From positions 1 to 64,000 of the IMG/VR virus record IMGVR_UViG_3300021178_000002: a stretch of 64,000 bases of DNA; one strand, 5' to 3'. The stretch is from a virus. Position 1 is the first letter of the stretch; each line of letters starts with the position of its first letter. Shown piece by piece: positions 12,888-22,057 of the stretch. Made by a program: the position numbers and the translations under genes. Below the pieces are notes generated by a model. The model searched no databases. It saw only the letters and a program-made list of their open reading frames with translations, and had not been told where the DNA came from.

Positions 12888-15800
12888 GCCCGACCGCAAC
12901 CAAAGACCTGCGCCGGAAGTCGAAGACGATCAAGGCGACTCCTGTGCGCAGGCCGACACGGACACCTCTCGCGCTACGCACACCAACTGAGCCGGTGAGA
13001 GTATCGATCGTTAAGCAGCCCTTCCAGCGCCGGCGCAAGTACAACGCCGAGTACATGGTCAAGGCGGTCAAGGTTGCGCTCCGGCCAGACGAGCTGACTC
13101 ATTTCCCTCAGAAAGAGCGCGAGATGATCAAGGCGGCAGCCGACAAGATTTCCCGCGGTGCCTCCATCCCTCCGTTGGGTGGCCGTGGCAATGGAGGTCG
13201 TGGTGCTGGGCCTCCGATGCCGGTCTCGGTGACGGTGCTGGCGCAGGAGGCGGCTCGCGCGTTGCGCCCGTCTTCTGGTACGACGCCAACAGACATCGAG
13301 GTCGCGCTCCGCAGGCAGGGGATCGATTGGGTTGAGCCATTTGCTCCCGGTCGACCGCTCACCCCTTACTACGGATACAACCGCCGCCTGCGTCAACAGG
13401 ACTACCGCGTCGGTCGCAACATCACCACCGATACCAGACCCGACCGCCTGCCCTTCAGTCTGCTCAAGCAGCTCAACGAGGGCTACGACATCGCGTCGAT
13501 CTGCATCCGCCACCTGATCAGCGACATGCGCGCCATGAAGCTCAGCTTCGGGCCGATGGACGACTACGACGGCGACGTCTCCAAAGAGATCCTGGTCGTC
13601 AAGCAGTTCCTGCGCAAGCCAGACGGCAACCGTCCGCTCCCGATCTGGCTGGCACAGTGGATGATGGACAACCTTCGCTACGACGCCGGCTGCCTCTATC
13701 GAGAGCGCAACGCAGCTGGCAAGCTGGTGGCTCTGAAGGTCGTTGACGGAACCACCGTGGCGCCGATCGTCGACTACTTCGGCGACCGTCCGATCCCGCC
13801 AGCGCCTTTCCTGCAGCAGTTCGTGCAGGGCATCCCGTGGGACTGGGCAACGACCGACGATGTGATCTATGAGCCGCACTGGCCGCTGCCCGAGAGTCCG
13901 TATGGCGTGGCTCCGGCGGAGACCATCATGCTCAACGCCAACACCGACGTTCGCCTCCAGCTCTTCTTCCTCCAGTTCTTCACCGCCGGCGTGGTGCCGG
14001 AGATGCTGATCGAAGCTCCCGCTGAGATGACCGACCCAGACGCAGTGGCCGAGCTGCAGGAAGACTGGGACAACTTCTACGAGTCCAACCAGACCGGACG
14101 CCACGGTGCGCACTGGGTGCCCGCGGGATCCAAGCCCCACCCTTACAAGCCGGACAAGTTCGACCCCAACCTGGCCGAATACGTAATGCGCCGCTCGGTG
14201 GCCGCATTCGGTCTGGTGCCGCAGGATCTCGGCTTCACGGAGACGGTCAACCGCTCCACCGCCGATGCTCAGGCGGACACGCAGTTCCGGATCTCCACGC
14301 TGCCCAACACCGAGATCTACGAAGCAATCCTCAACATGGTCATCCAGGACGACCTCGGCATGCCGGTGGAGATCAACTTCGACACCGGGCGAGAGAAGAA
14401 GGACCGCCTGATGGAAGCGCAGGCGCACAAGATCTACGTCGACATGGCGGCGGAGTCGCCGGACGAGGTACGCGACCAGATCCTCGGCCTGCCGGTAGAC
14501 AACGACGACCGGGTGCCTCGCTTCTTCAACTCGGAGAGGCTAGGAGTGATCCCGATCGCCTGGATCAAGTCTGTCTCTGGAATGATCGACCCGAGCACCC
14601 TCACGCCTTGGGGTCCTATTCCTCCGCAGCCATTCGTACCGATCGCCGGCCAGAAAGAGAACGTCCCACCGACGGAGCCGGAAACCCTACCGGACGGATC
14701 CCAACCCAAACAAGGCTCTACACCCAAGAAGTCAAAGCCGAAGGCAGCGGCTGCTGCTACCCCTGCGGCCCCGCTGCCCCTCCTTCCGGTCGGTACAAAG
14801 CTGCCACCGAACACCGCGGTGAACAAACCAGGTCTTCGGGCTAAGGACACGCACGAGCAGGTCGGTGAAATGCACACCGATCCGGAAGGACGAATTGATC
14901 CGGCTGGACGCCACGGAGAGCCGACCGTCAAGCTTGAAGGCGCAGCTGCACGCAACGAGTATCGAGTCGACGACGGCGGCAGGAGAGACACACCCACGGC
15001 TGGAACCACCGAAGGATCTCGTGGGCCACGACAGCCTCAGGGATCCTCCGCCCCGGCGCGCACCACTCCACCGCGGCGAGCTGCATCAGGAAACGCTGCT
15101 CAGAAGGAGGCGACAGCCGGTATCACCACTCCGAGCGCGATTGCCGGCATCGACCAGGACGGAGAGGATGACGACGATGACGCTCGAGGTATGACTGGAG
15201 CTGTCAAGCGCTTCCGGACGACGCACGAGAGCGACCTCTACGACCCGTCCGACCTTATGGAGTTGTCTTCTCCAAATCGCTTGACCGCAGAAGACCCGAA
15301 GGATGCAGAGCGCGACGACCTCGCCGACGACATGGAAGACAAAGCTGATGAGCTTCGTGCTGACCCACCGGGCAACCACCCGCTGTCAGATGCAGCTCGT
15401 AAGGACATCGCGCTCTGGCGCGGTGTGGCGCGCAAGAAGGCCAAGGACAAGAAGCCGCAGCGCAGCTTCGATTCAACCGTGATCGATCCTGGACTGCACG
15501 AATACATCCACACCAAGCTCCAGAGCGCGGCCTCGAGAGAGGACGTCGACAAGATTTTCGATTCAGTGTTGTCGCCTCGACCACCGAACCCTAAGCCTGA
15601 GCCGATGGACGTGCATCGGATCAACGGATTGGCTCTGCGCGCCGGCGACACCGGACGGGTCCTCATGCTGCAGCGCGCTCTGACGCAGGGTGACCCGGCA
15701 GCTGGGATGTGGGAATTCCCCGGTGGCCACAAGAACTACAACGAGACGGACGAGCAGGGAGCTGTTCGTGAGTGGCAGGAGGAGACCGGGATCTTCCTGC

Positions 15801-16075
15801 CCAAGAAGGCGCAACTCTTCTCCTCATGGCAAAGCTTCAACGGGCGCTACATCGGCTGGGTCTTCGAGATCCCGAAAGAATCGCACTTGAAGATCGACGG
15901 CCGCGAGGATGTCAAGAACCCCGACGGCGACTGGTTCGAGGCGGTGGCGTGGTTCGATCCTCGAGACCTCGCCAACCATCCCGGGATCCGGCCTGAATTG
16001 AAGGCAGACATCGCAGCTGTGCAGTCGGCATTGGCCTGGCCGCGCAAGAAGGCGGAAGTCGGAAACCTCGAGTAG
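12884..16075 (+). CDS. Portal protein with C-terminal NUDIX hydrolase domain
   Basis: 1063 residues from the GTG at 12884 (GTGA overlap with terL). Residues about 1-650 are portal-like: the DVRLQLFFLQFFTAGVVPEM stretch, RRSVAAFGLVPQDLGFTE, and NRSTADAQAD followed by a late basic region. Residues about 650-900 are a low-complexity Pro/Ala/Asp-rich linker and a conserved-looking helical segment. Residues about 908-1060 form a NUDIX domain with a perfect box Gx5Ex7REUxEExGU at 948-970 (G948, E954, R962, E963, E966, E967). Portals form the dodecameric DNA gateway. NUDIX enzymes hydrolyse nucleoside diphosphates linked to other groups. No stop codon or slip separates the parts, so this reads as a genuine fusion. 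Confidence 0.9.
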   Translation: MSPTATKDLRRKSKTIKATPVRRPTRTPLALRTPTEPVRVSIVKQPFQRRRKYNAEYMVKAVKVALRPDELTHFPQKEREMIKAAADKISRGASIPPLGGRGNGGRGAGPPMPVSVTVLAQEAARALRPSSGTTPTDIEVALRRQGIDWVEPFAPGRPLTPYYGYNRRLRQQDYRVGRNITTDTRPDRLPFSLLKQLNEGYDIASICIRHLISDMRAMKLSFGPMDDYDGDVSKEILVVKQFLRKPDGNRPLPIWLAQWMMDNLRYDAGCLYRERNAAGKLVALKVVDGTTVAPIVDYFGDRPIPPAPFLQQFVQGIPWDWATTDDVIYEPHWPLPESPYGVAPAETIMLNANTDVRLQLFFLQFFTAGVVPEMLIEAPAEMTDPDAVAELQEDWDNFYESNQTGRHGAHWVPAGSKPHPYKPDKFDPNLAEYVMRRSVAAFGLVPQDLGFTETVNRSTADAQADTQFRISTLPNTEIYEAILNMVIQDDLGMPVEINFDTGREKKDRLMEAQAHKIYVDMAAESPDEVRDQILGLPVDNDDRVPRFFNSERLGVIPIAWIKSVSGMIDPSTLTPWGPIPPQPFVPIAGQKENVPPTEPETLPDGSQPKQGSTPKKSKPKAAAAATPAAPLPLLPVGTKLPPNTAVNKPGLRAKDTHEQVGEMHTDPEGRIDPAGRHGEPTVKLEGAAARNEYRVDDGGRRDTPTAGTTEGSRGPRQPQGSSAPARTTPPRRAASGNAAQKEATAGITTPSAIAGIDQDGEDDDDDARGMTGAVKRFRTTHESDLYDPSDLMELSSPNRLTAEDPKDAERDDLADDMEDKADELRADPPGNHPLSDAARKDIALWRGVARKKAKDKKPQRSFDSTVIDPGLHEYIHTKLQSAASREDVDKIFDSVLSPRPPNPKPEPMDVHRINGLALRAGDTGRVLMLQRALTQGDPAAGMWEFPGGHKNYNETDEQGAVREWQEETGIFLPKKAQLFSSWQSFNGRYIGWVFEIPKESHLKIDGREDVKNPDGDWFEAVAWFDPRDLANHPGIRPELKADIAAVQSALAWPRKKAEVGNLE

Positions 16076-16121
16076 GGGTAGAGTGCAGGATGCAATCTTG
16101 TTTCAAGGAGAGATGAACTAA

Positions 16122-16349
16122 ATGTCAGTCAACATCGACAACCTGACCGCTCGACAGCGCGAGGCGGACAAGACGGTGGCCCTCGACGCCACCTCGGCTC
16201 ACAACGTGAGCCTTGTCCTCAATGACGCCGACACCGCGACCACGGTAGGAGCTGCTGGTGGTGCGACCGCGTTGCCGGCGACGCCGACCGGATACATCTT
16301 CGTCTCCGTCGCAGGCAAGGTGCAGAAGATCCCCTTCTACGCTCCGTAG
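16122..16349 (+). CDS. Small virion-region protein, 75 aa
   Basis: ATG at 16122 behind AAGGAGAGATG. Beta- and small-residue-rich with Ala/Thr/Gly stretches (TVGAAGGATALPATPTGYI). Lies between portal and prohead genes. It may be a minor head or decoration component, but no family is recognised. Confidence 0.65.
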   Translation: MSVNIDNLTARQREADKTVALDATSAHNVSLVLNDADTATTVGAAGGATALPATPTGYIFVSVAGKVQKIPFYAP

Positions 16350-16357
16350 AGGTAGAA

Positions 16358-16714
16358 ATGGACCTCTTCAAGCAACCGTCCACCGGCCTCACAGCCTCCG
16401 GAGCGTCGGCACCAATCAATGTCCCGGCGTCGATCCGGCGTCTCGAGTTCGACCTCAACATCTCTGCCTTGGCGGGGACTTCGCCAACGATCACCATCTT
16501 CGTCGAGGGCCTGGACAACGAGGGTGTTTGGTATTCGCTCTACGCTCCAACCGTGATCAGCACCGTGGTCGACACTCCGCAAAGCATTGGTCCAGGGATG
16601 CAGACCAACACCGTCATCCCTGACACCATTCGAGTACGCTGGGTCATCGGCGGATCGGCTGGTCAGACGGTCACCTGCACAATGTCTCTGATCGGACAGC
16701 CAGAGGCTCAGTAG
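16358..16714 (+). CDS. Beta-rich head-region protein, 118 aa
   Basis: ATG at 16358 with AGAGGTAGAA upstream. Alternating beta-type sequence (RRLEFDLNISAL, SPTITIFVEGLDNEGVWYSL, RVRWVIGGSAGQTVTC) resembling a jelly-roll or Ig-like sandwich. Such proteins at this position are often head decoration or stabilising proteins. This is inference from context. Confidence 0.65.
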   Translation: MDLFKQPSTGLTASGASAPINVPASIRRLEFDLNISALAGTSPTITIFVEGLDNEGVWYSLYAPTVISTVVDTPQSIGPGMQTNTVIPDTIRVRWVIGGSAGQTVTCTMSLIGQPEAQ

Positions 16715-16716
16715 GC

Positions 16717-17376
16717 GTGTGCTACAGCTGCGGGTGCATGAAGCCGGACGACCCACATGGGGATCTCCGCAACATCATCACCATGCAGCTCGATGCTGCG
16801 ACCAAGACCGACGCCTTCCAGTCCCGCAACCACGATGAGGGAATTCCGACTGCCGTAGCCAACATCACAAAGACGCTCTCGCTCTACCGCGGGAGATCAG
16901 CCGGCGTGTATCCGTTCAACTCGATGAAGGCGCTGGGCGCAGACGTCGCTCTCAAAGCGGTGAGTATGCAGCCCGAGCGTCAGTACACCCTCGCTCTCGC
17001 CTATCCGGCCAACCGTGCCGACCGTGCGGTGGCCGCCGATGGGTTCCGCGATTTCGCCTCCGCCGATGTGCTCGAGAATGCGGCCTGGACTTACCTCAAG
17101 AAGGGGGCGAAGGTTGGGCTTCTCCACCACAAAGGAACCGAGGGTGCGGGCGTGGTCGTTGAGTCTTACATCTACCGTGGACCGGACTGGGAAGTTGCTA
17201 CGCCGAGTGGAGAGAAGGCGATGATCAAGGCCGGTGATTGGTTGATCGGCACCATCTGGGATGACTCTGCGTGGCGGGCAATTAAAGCTCGAAAGCTGAC
17301 AGGGATGTCCCCACAGGCTAAAGTCAGACGTCGTATTCCCAGTACAGAGACCCTGGCTGGATTGAGGAGTGACTGA
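16717..17376 (+). CDS. XkdF-like putative prohead serine protease
   Basis: 219 residues from a GTG at 16717. The second half (GVVVESYIYRGPDWEV, KAGDWLIGTIWDDSAWRAIK, LTGMSPQAKVRRR) matches the XkdF family of putative phage serine proteases as remembered. The N-terminal part has MCYSCGCMKPDDPHGD, a short Cys/His cluster. Expected to process the prohead scaffold or capsid during maturation, fitting its place between portal and scaffold-like gene. The stop overlaps the next start (TGATG). Confidence 0.75.
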   Translation: MCYSCGCMKPDDPHGDLRNIITMQLDAATKTDAFQSRNHDEGIPTAVANITKTLSLYRGRSAGVYPFNSMKALGADVALKAVSMQPERQYTLALAYPANRADRAVAADGFRDFASADVLENAAWTYLKKGAKVGLLHHKGTEGAGVVVESYIYRGPDWEVATPSGEKAMIKAGDWLIGTIWDDSAWRAIKARKLTGMSPQAKVRRRIPSTETLAGLRSD

Positions 17377-19001
17377 TGAGCGTCGATATCACTGAGTTCG
17401 TCGAGATCGATCCCGATTCGGTCCACGCCGTGTACAAGGCAGCCAACGGCACTCCCTTCCTCATGGTCAAGCAGGTCTCCGACGGTGAGAAGCCGGCTGA
17501 CGGATCGGACGACGATGAGGACGACAAGCCAGGCGACGCGAAGAAGTCTTCGTTCGACTTCTGCGGCGATGTGGCCTGCGAAGTCTGCCTCTCTCGAGCT
17601 TCAAAAGGACGTCTCACCATGGGCGAGCGGCGTCAGATCCCCAAGTCTGACTACGCGCTCCCTGAGAAGGCCCCCGAGCATGGGTCTTACCCGATCAAGG
17701 ACAAGGCGCATGCACGAGCTGCACTTCGATTGCGTGGCCACGCCTCTCCTGAAGACCAGGCGCGTATCAAGCGCGCGGTTGCAGCGAAGTACCCCGACCT
17801 CGGCAAGGGCAAGAAAGAGAAGAAGGCCGCCAAGGAGATGGGCTCGCAGCGAACCGTCGAGCAGTCGTTCCACGGAATGCTCCCGTCCCCGGACGCACAG
17901 CAAGGCCAGACGAAGAAGAACAAGCGCGGGCTTGCCACCAACAAAGACGTGCAGCGCGCCGCCGGCAAGGCGACGCTCCCCGACGCTGGGTCTCCTCCTC
18001 AGATGGACACCGGCTTCGGTCGCACAGCTGCAGCTCAGGGGTCGACCGCCACCGACACCCAGGGCGCAGAGCGGCAGACCGAACAGGAGCGTCGTGCGAG
18101 TGCGTCGAAGGAAACGCCGGTGCATCCTGACGGCATGAACCACGACATGCACGAGGGCCGCGGTGATGCCAACCCAGAAGACGTGCCGGTCGTGACCGAC
18201 ACGGCGACGGGGTCGCTGCAGTCTCAGACTCAGATCAATACCCGGGCGAAGAAGACCGGTTCCGATGCAGTGCGCGATCAGATGACACGCCAGTCGGAGC
18301 AGGCGCAGAAGAAGTCGGGGTTCAAGTTCAAGGTCAAGAAGACCGGAAAGAAGAAGCGGAAGAAGAACGCGCCTCACGTTTTGACTGGGGCGTTGAAGCA
18401 GGACGGGCCCGAAAGGGTACTATCCGTGGCAAATGCCACGAAGGAGTTGGACGACATGACAGGCGCCGAGTTCGCGCAGACACTGATCGAAACGCTGGAT
18501 GCCCGCGATGCTCGGAAGGCCGAGGAGCGAAAGGCGAAGAAGGCAAAGGCCAAGAAGAAGGCTAAGAAGGCGAAGAAGGCCGGAGCGACGAAGCCGGTGG
18601 GAAACGAAGAGGCTGCCCAGGAGGCCGCGAAGTCGATTTCCCCCGAGAAGCTCGTCGAAGGCATCGGAGCCCGTGTCGAAGCCGCACTCAAGGAGGCGGT
18701 GGCTCCGCTGTGGGGTCGCATGCAGAACCTCGAGAACCAGCCCGCGCGTTCACGTCCAGCTCTGAACAACCTCGCCGGCACACAGTCCATCACGCGGGAC
18801 CAGAAGAACCCTGGGGGCAACCCCATGGACGTCTTCAAGCCGCTCGAGGATGCGTTCAAGTCCGAGAAAGACCCGTACAAGCGGGAGAAGATCGGCAGCG
18901 AGTTGACGAAGGCCAAGTTGGTCACGGCGGAACGGATCCGTCACGGCCATTCGGTCTCGCCCGAGGAAGCTCGGCAGCTCGTCCCTTCAGCCGTCGTCTA
19001 G
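17376..19001 (+). CDS. Putative capsid scaffold protein with DUF6582-like segment
   Basis: 541 residues. The N-terminal part contains SDYALPEKAPEHGSYPIKD and the HARAALRLRGHASPEDQA block, a small domain common in actinophage head proteins. The middle is Lys/Glu/Ala-rich low complexity (KKTGKKKRKKN, KAKAKKKAKKAKKAG), and the C-terminus is helical (ALKEAVAPLWGRMQNLE, ERIRHGHSVSPEEARQ). Highly charged helical proteins just before the major capsid gene are usually scaffolds. The high Lys content could bind DNA or other capsid parts instead. Confidence 0.65.
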   Translation: MSVDITEFVEIDPDSVHAVYKAANGTPFLMVKQVSDGEKPADGSDDDEDDKPGDAKKSSFDFCGDVACEVCLSRASKGRLTMGERRQIPKSDYALPEKAPEHGSYPIKDKAHARAALRLRGHASPEDQARIKRAVAAKYPDLGKGKKEKKAAKEMGSQRTVEQSFHGMLPSPDAQQGQTKKNKRGLATNKDVQRAAGKATLPDAGSPPQMDTGFGRTAAAQGSTATDTQGAERQTEQERRASASKETPVHPDGMNHDMHEGRGDANPEDVPVVTDTATGSLQSQTQINTRAKKTGSDAVRDQMTRQSEQAQKKSGFKFKVKKTGKKKRKKNAPHVLTGALKQDGPERVLSVANATKELDDMTGAEFAQTLIETLDARDARKAEERKAKKAKAKKKAKKAKKAGATKPVGNEEAAQEAAKSISPEKLVEGIGARVEAALKEAVAPLWGRMQNLENQPARSRPALNNLAGTQSITRDQKNPGGNPMDVFKPLEDAFKSEKDPYKREKIGSELTKAKLVTAERIRHGHSVSPEEARQLVPSAVV

Positions 19002-19049
19002 CACCGCCGACCAACTCGTAATTCCAAATCTTTAGAAGGAGAACAACCC

Positions 19050-20567
19050 ATGTCCTGGGGAGCCGACACGTTGGGCGTCTCGGAAGAGACGTTCGACATG
19101 ATCAAAGCGGCCACCTCCGGTATCGTCACCGGGACAGATCTGGCTGGAATCGATCTTCAGCCGCTGATCTCCCTGGTCCCGACGGACACGCCCTTCTTCA
19201 ACTCGACGCCGCGCGTCGGAGCGAAGCAAGGAGCGCTGTTCGCTTACTGGCAGGCGCTGCTCAACGTCAACAACCAGCAGGTCGACGTCGGTGTACCGTT
19301 CGACCAGGCGGCTGGTCTGGTCGCGATCCAGAACCAGTACGTCTTCTCGCCATTCGTCCCGCTCGGCCTGGGCGGCACCGTCACGCAGGACGCTCTTGCT
19401 CAGGCGCAGGGCTACGCTGACGCGCTCGCGGTGGCCACGCTCGAAACCATCAAGCAGGTCTTGATCGGCCTCGACATCCACCAGCTCTGCGCAACCTCAT
19501 TCGCCCTGCCGACCATCGGCACCATCACCCTCACGACCTCTACGACCGGTGGCTCGATCGCGACCGCGACCACCCTGTTCATCAAGGTGGCGGCCCGCTC
19601 TGGTGTGAACTACTACCGTGGTGGTTCGCAGATAGCGTCGGCTGAGGCCAGCCTCGTCGACGGTGCGGGCTCAACCAACTCGTTCACCGCGACCGTGCCC
19701 GCCGTCAAGGGCGCAGCCGCCTACGACTGGTACGTCTCGAGCACGACCGGCACTGAGAAGTACTACACGACCACCACGGTCAACACCGTGCTGATCACCT
19801 CGATTCCAGGCTCGACGCAGAACGTGCCGTCTCTGCCCGGGATCTTCAACGCCGGTCTTGCTGGCCCCGCCTCGGTGCCGGTAGCCGACGCGTCCTTCCA
19901 GACCTACTGGCAGAACGGCCTGATCGCCTCGATCACGGGCGACTTCGCCAGCTCCCTGGACGCGCTTGGTGTCGCTGGTACGGTGACCAACCTGGTCACC
20001 CCCGGTGCGGGCACCTCGCAGGGCGCGTACTTCAAGAGCCTGGATGGTGGCAAGCTCCACGTCGCCGGAGCGGCGCTGTTGGAGATCGACGCCATGAACC
20101 AGGCCATCTACGACACCTACCAGCTGACGGCGACCCGTTTGCTGATGGGCTCGCAGTCGATCAACGACATCGCCAACGCGGTCTTGAACAACCCGCAGGC
20201 GGTGACCTGGCTGGTCCCGACCGATTCGGATGGCCGTGCGCGCGTCGTCGCTGGTGGCGCGGTGGCGGTATATCTGAACAAAACCGTGAACGGGAAGCCC
20301 ATAACTTTGGAGCTTCAGCCGCACCTGCCGCCTGGGCAGATCATCGCGGTGGTCGACGAGATCCCCTTCCCAGGGGCCAACATCGACCAGGTGTTGTCGG
20401 TCGAGACCCAGTACGACTTCTGGCGTTTCGACTACGGAGCGAACCGTGCTGCGGGCTCCCTAGGTGGACCCCGGTACGACTTCGAAATCCGCAGCAAGCA
20501 GGCGTTCCGCAACAAGGCGGCACCCGTCATGGGCATCATCGCCAACATCGCTGCGGGCACCTCGTAA
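19050..20567 (+). CDS. Major capsid protein (HK97 fold, SU10-like)
   Basis: 505 residues, ATG behind AGAAGGAGAAC, the strongest initiation context of the late block. The N-terminal GIDLQPLISLVPTDTPFFN and central/late segments (AMNQAIYDTYQLTATRLLMG, TWLVPTDSDGRARVV, VSVETQYDF-like QVLSVETQYDFWRF) fit capsid proteins of the SU10/DUF5309 type. About residues 157-255 form a Thr/Ser-rich beta insertion (TTSTTGGSIATATT, AAYDWYVSSTTGTE) likely displayed on the capsid surface as an Ig/FN3-like domain. A hairpin follows the gene. Confidence 0.85.
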   Translation: MSWGADTLGVSEETFDMIKAATSGIVTGTDLAGIDLQPLISLVPTDTPFFNSTPRVGAKQGALFAYWQALLNVNNQQVDVGVPFDQAAGLVAIQNQYVFSPFVPLGLGGTVTQDALAQAQGYADALAVATLETIKQVLIGLDIHQLCATSFALPTIGTITLTTSTTGGSIATATTLFIKVAARSGVNYYRGGSQIASAEASLVDGAGSTNSFTATVPAVKGAAAYDWYVSSTTGTEKYYTTTTVNTVLITSIPGSTQNVPSLPGIFNAGLAGPASVPVADASFQTYWQNGLIASITGDFASSLDALGVAGTVTNLVTPGAGTSQGAYFKSLDGGKLHVAGAALLEIDAMNQAIYDTYQLTATRLLMGSQSINDIANAVLNNPQAVTWLVPTDSDGRARVVAGGAVAVYLNKTVNGKPITLELQPHLPPGQIIAVVDEIPFPGANIDQVLSVETQYDFWRFDYGANRAAGSLGGPRYDFEIRSKQAFRNKAAPVMGIIANIAAGTS

Positions 20568-20589
20568 CCCGGAGCATGGGGTAGGCCGA

Positions 20590-20640
20590 AGAGAGAGTCG
20601 CGGGGCCGGAGGTTGTCCTCCGCCGGTCACGCCTCTCTCT
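20590..20640 (+). terminator. Hairpin after the major capsid gene
   Basis: AGAGAGAG (20590-20597) pairs with CTCTCTCT (20633-20640). Inside, CGGAGG (20607-20612) pairs with CCTCCG (20617-20622) around TTGT. There is no T-run. It could partially terminate or protect the 3' end of the capsid message, as expected where capsid must be made in large excess. Confidence 0.45.
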
Positions 20641-20670
20641 GAGGCCTCCTGATTACAAAAGGAGGACGAA

Positions 20671-21030
20671 ATGGCGTTCATCAAGCACTTCCGTGAGGTT
20701 CAGTTCCGGGTCCCGGATCCGATGCGTCCGGGGCACACTGCGTTCGATCGGCGCATGGACACTTCGAAGACCCATGCGATTTCGCACAAAGGTGTGGAGT
20801 ACCACGCCGATGTCGACGGTTGGTTCGACGTTCCGCCAGACGTAGCCGCTTACTTTCTCAACTTCCCAGGCTGGTGTTCACCGGAGATGGTCGATGAAGA
20901 GGTCGTGGCCGGTAGGATTCGGGCTGATGCCGCCGACCTGCAGCCCAACACCCGCGAACAACTCGAGGCGAAAGGTAAGTCTCGTAAGCCGGCTCAGAGA
21001 CAGAAGGCGACGGCTGCCGCTCGAGCTTAG
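20671..21030 (+). CDS. Head-tail region protein, 119 aa
   Basis: ATG behind a strong AAAGGAGGACGA site. Beta-rich N-terminal two thirds (VQFRVPDPMRPGHTAFD, GVEYHADVDGWFDVPPDV) and a basic, disordered C-terminus (KGKSRKPAQRQKATAAARA). Position after the capsid gene suggests a head-completion or head-binding role. No family recognised. Confidence 0.65.
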   Translation: MAFIKHFREVQFRVPDPMRPGHTAFDRRMDTSKTHAISHKGVEYHADVDGWFDVPPDVAAYFLNFPGWCSPEMVDEEVVAGRIRADAADLQPNTREQLEAKGKSRKPAQRQKATAAARA

Positions 21031-21055
21031 CCTCGTGGAGTGTAGGGAATAGGCG

Positions 21056-22057
21056 ATGTCAGTTCCCTACACTCCAATCCCGTTTTCCATCCCGGTTCCG
21101 GTCAACCCGACCTACGGTGGTGTCCTCGGTGACATCATTCCGTACATCTCACCGAGCGCTTATCGATCCGAGCCAACCTCGATGTCGACCAACGACCTGA
21201 TCCCGTCGAGTCAGACCGCTCCCTCGAACGCAGCTGCTCAGGAACAAGCATTGGTCGACACGTTGCGTCGCTCCTCAGAGTGGACCGACCGTATTTGCTT
21301 CGGAGCTGTCGCCTCCTCCAAGCGCACCGGTCTACGCGCGTCGATCAACGTCGAGGTCGACGAGGTTCCTGTCATCCGCGGTTATCTCAAGCTCTACTGC
21401 GACATCAAGCCGATCGCCGAGGTCAGAGGCGTCGACGTCGGCCTGGTCATGGGCTCACTGAACTCGATCGGATCGTCGCTAGCATCAGCCATCAGGATCG
21501 GCCGGCGCACGATCTACGTCCCGTTCTCGATCCCCTTCCTGGCCTCCTCCTTCCGCAACTTCGGCATGGTTTTCCCGCCTGACAAGCTGGTCGTGGTCTG
21601 GTCCTATGTCGGAGGCTTCCCACACACATCTCTGGCGGCCAATATCACGCACGGGACGAACACCGCCACCCTGACAGCCACTGACGGTGCAACAGGCCTG
21701 CTCGCCGTTTATCCGGGAACCTCGATGGAGATCGTCGATGGCGTCAACACCGAGTACTTCGTGGTGCAGTCGGTCAGCAACAACATCGTTACCGCAACAA
21801 CCAACTTCGTCAACGACCACGCCATCCCTCAGGCTCCCGACTTCATCGCTGTGACCTCTGTTCCTCCAGGTGTTCGCTTGGCTACCACCTTCCTGTGTAC
21901 TGCGCTTCTGAAAACCCGTGGAGACTCAAGCATCGCACTCGAGAACATCACTTCACCGAAGGTGATTCAAAAGGTCGCCGGCGACGTCTGGGTAGACATC
22001 CAGATGGCCAAAGACATGCTCAAGCCCTACATGAGCCGTGTTAAGAAACCAAGATGA
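21056..22057 (+). CDS. Putative head-tail connector or structural protein with beta insertion
   Basis: 333 residues, ATG 24 bases after the previous stop. Pro/Ile-rich N-terminus, then a region rich in small and hydrophobic residues (VGLVMGSLNSIGSSLASAI). About residues 195-270 (NITHGTNTATLTATDGATGL... VQSVSNNIVTATTNFVNDHA) look like an Ig-type beta insert. It ends in a basic helix (QMAKDMLKPYMSRVKK). Located where connectors usually are. Overlaps the next gene by ATGA. Confidence 0.6.
   Translation: MSVPYTPIPFSIPVPVNPTYGGVLGDIIPYISPSAYRSEPTSMSTNDLIPSSQTAPSNAAAQEQALVDTLRRSSEWTDRICFGAVASSKRTGLRASINVEVDEVPVIRGYLKLYCDIKPIAEVRGVDVGLVMGSLNSIGSSLASAIRIGRRTIYVPFSIPFLASSFRNFGMVFPPDKLVVVWSYVGGFPHTSLAANITHGTNTATLTATDGATGLLAVYPGTSMEIVDGVNTEYFVVQSVSNNIVTATTNFVNDHAIPQAPDFIAVTSVPPGVRLATTFLCTALLKTRGDSSIALENITSPKVIQKVAGDVWVDIQMAKDMLKPYMSRVKKPR

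Noticed and set aside
12974-14428. 484-codon leftward frame opposite the portal
   Set aside because: Shadow of the portal gene: dominated by Val, Arg, His and Leu, no start signal, and it lies inside a rightward late operon.
17601-18377. 258-codon leftward frame opposite the scaffold-like gene
   Set aside because: Leu/Arg-rich shadow of the Lys/Glu-rich scaffold-like protein, with no independent signals.
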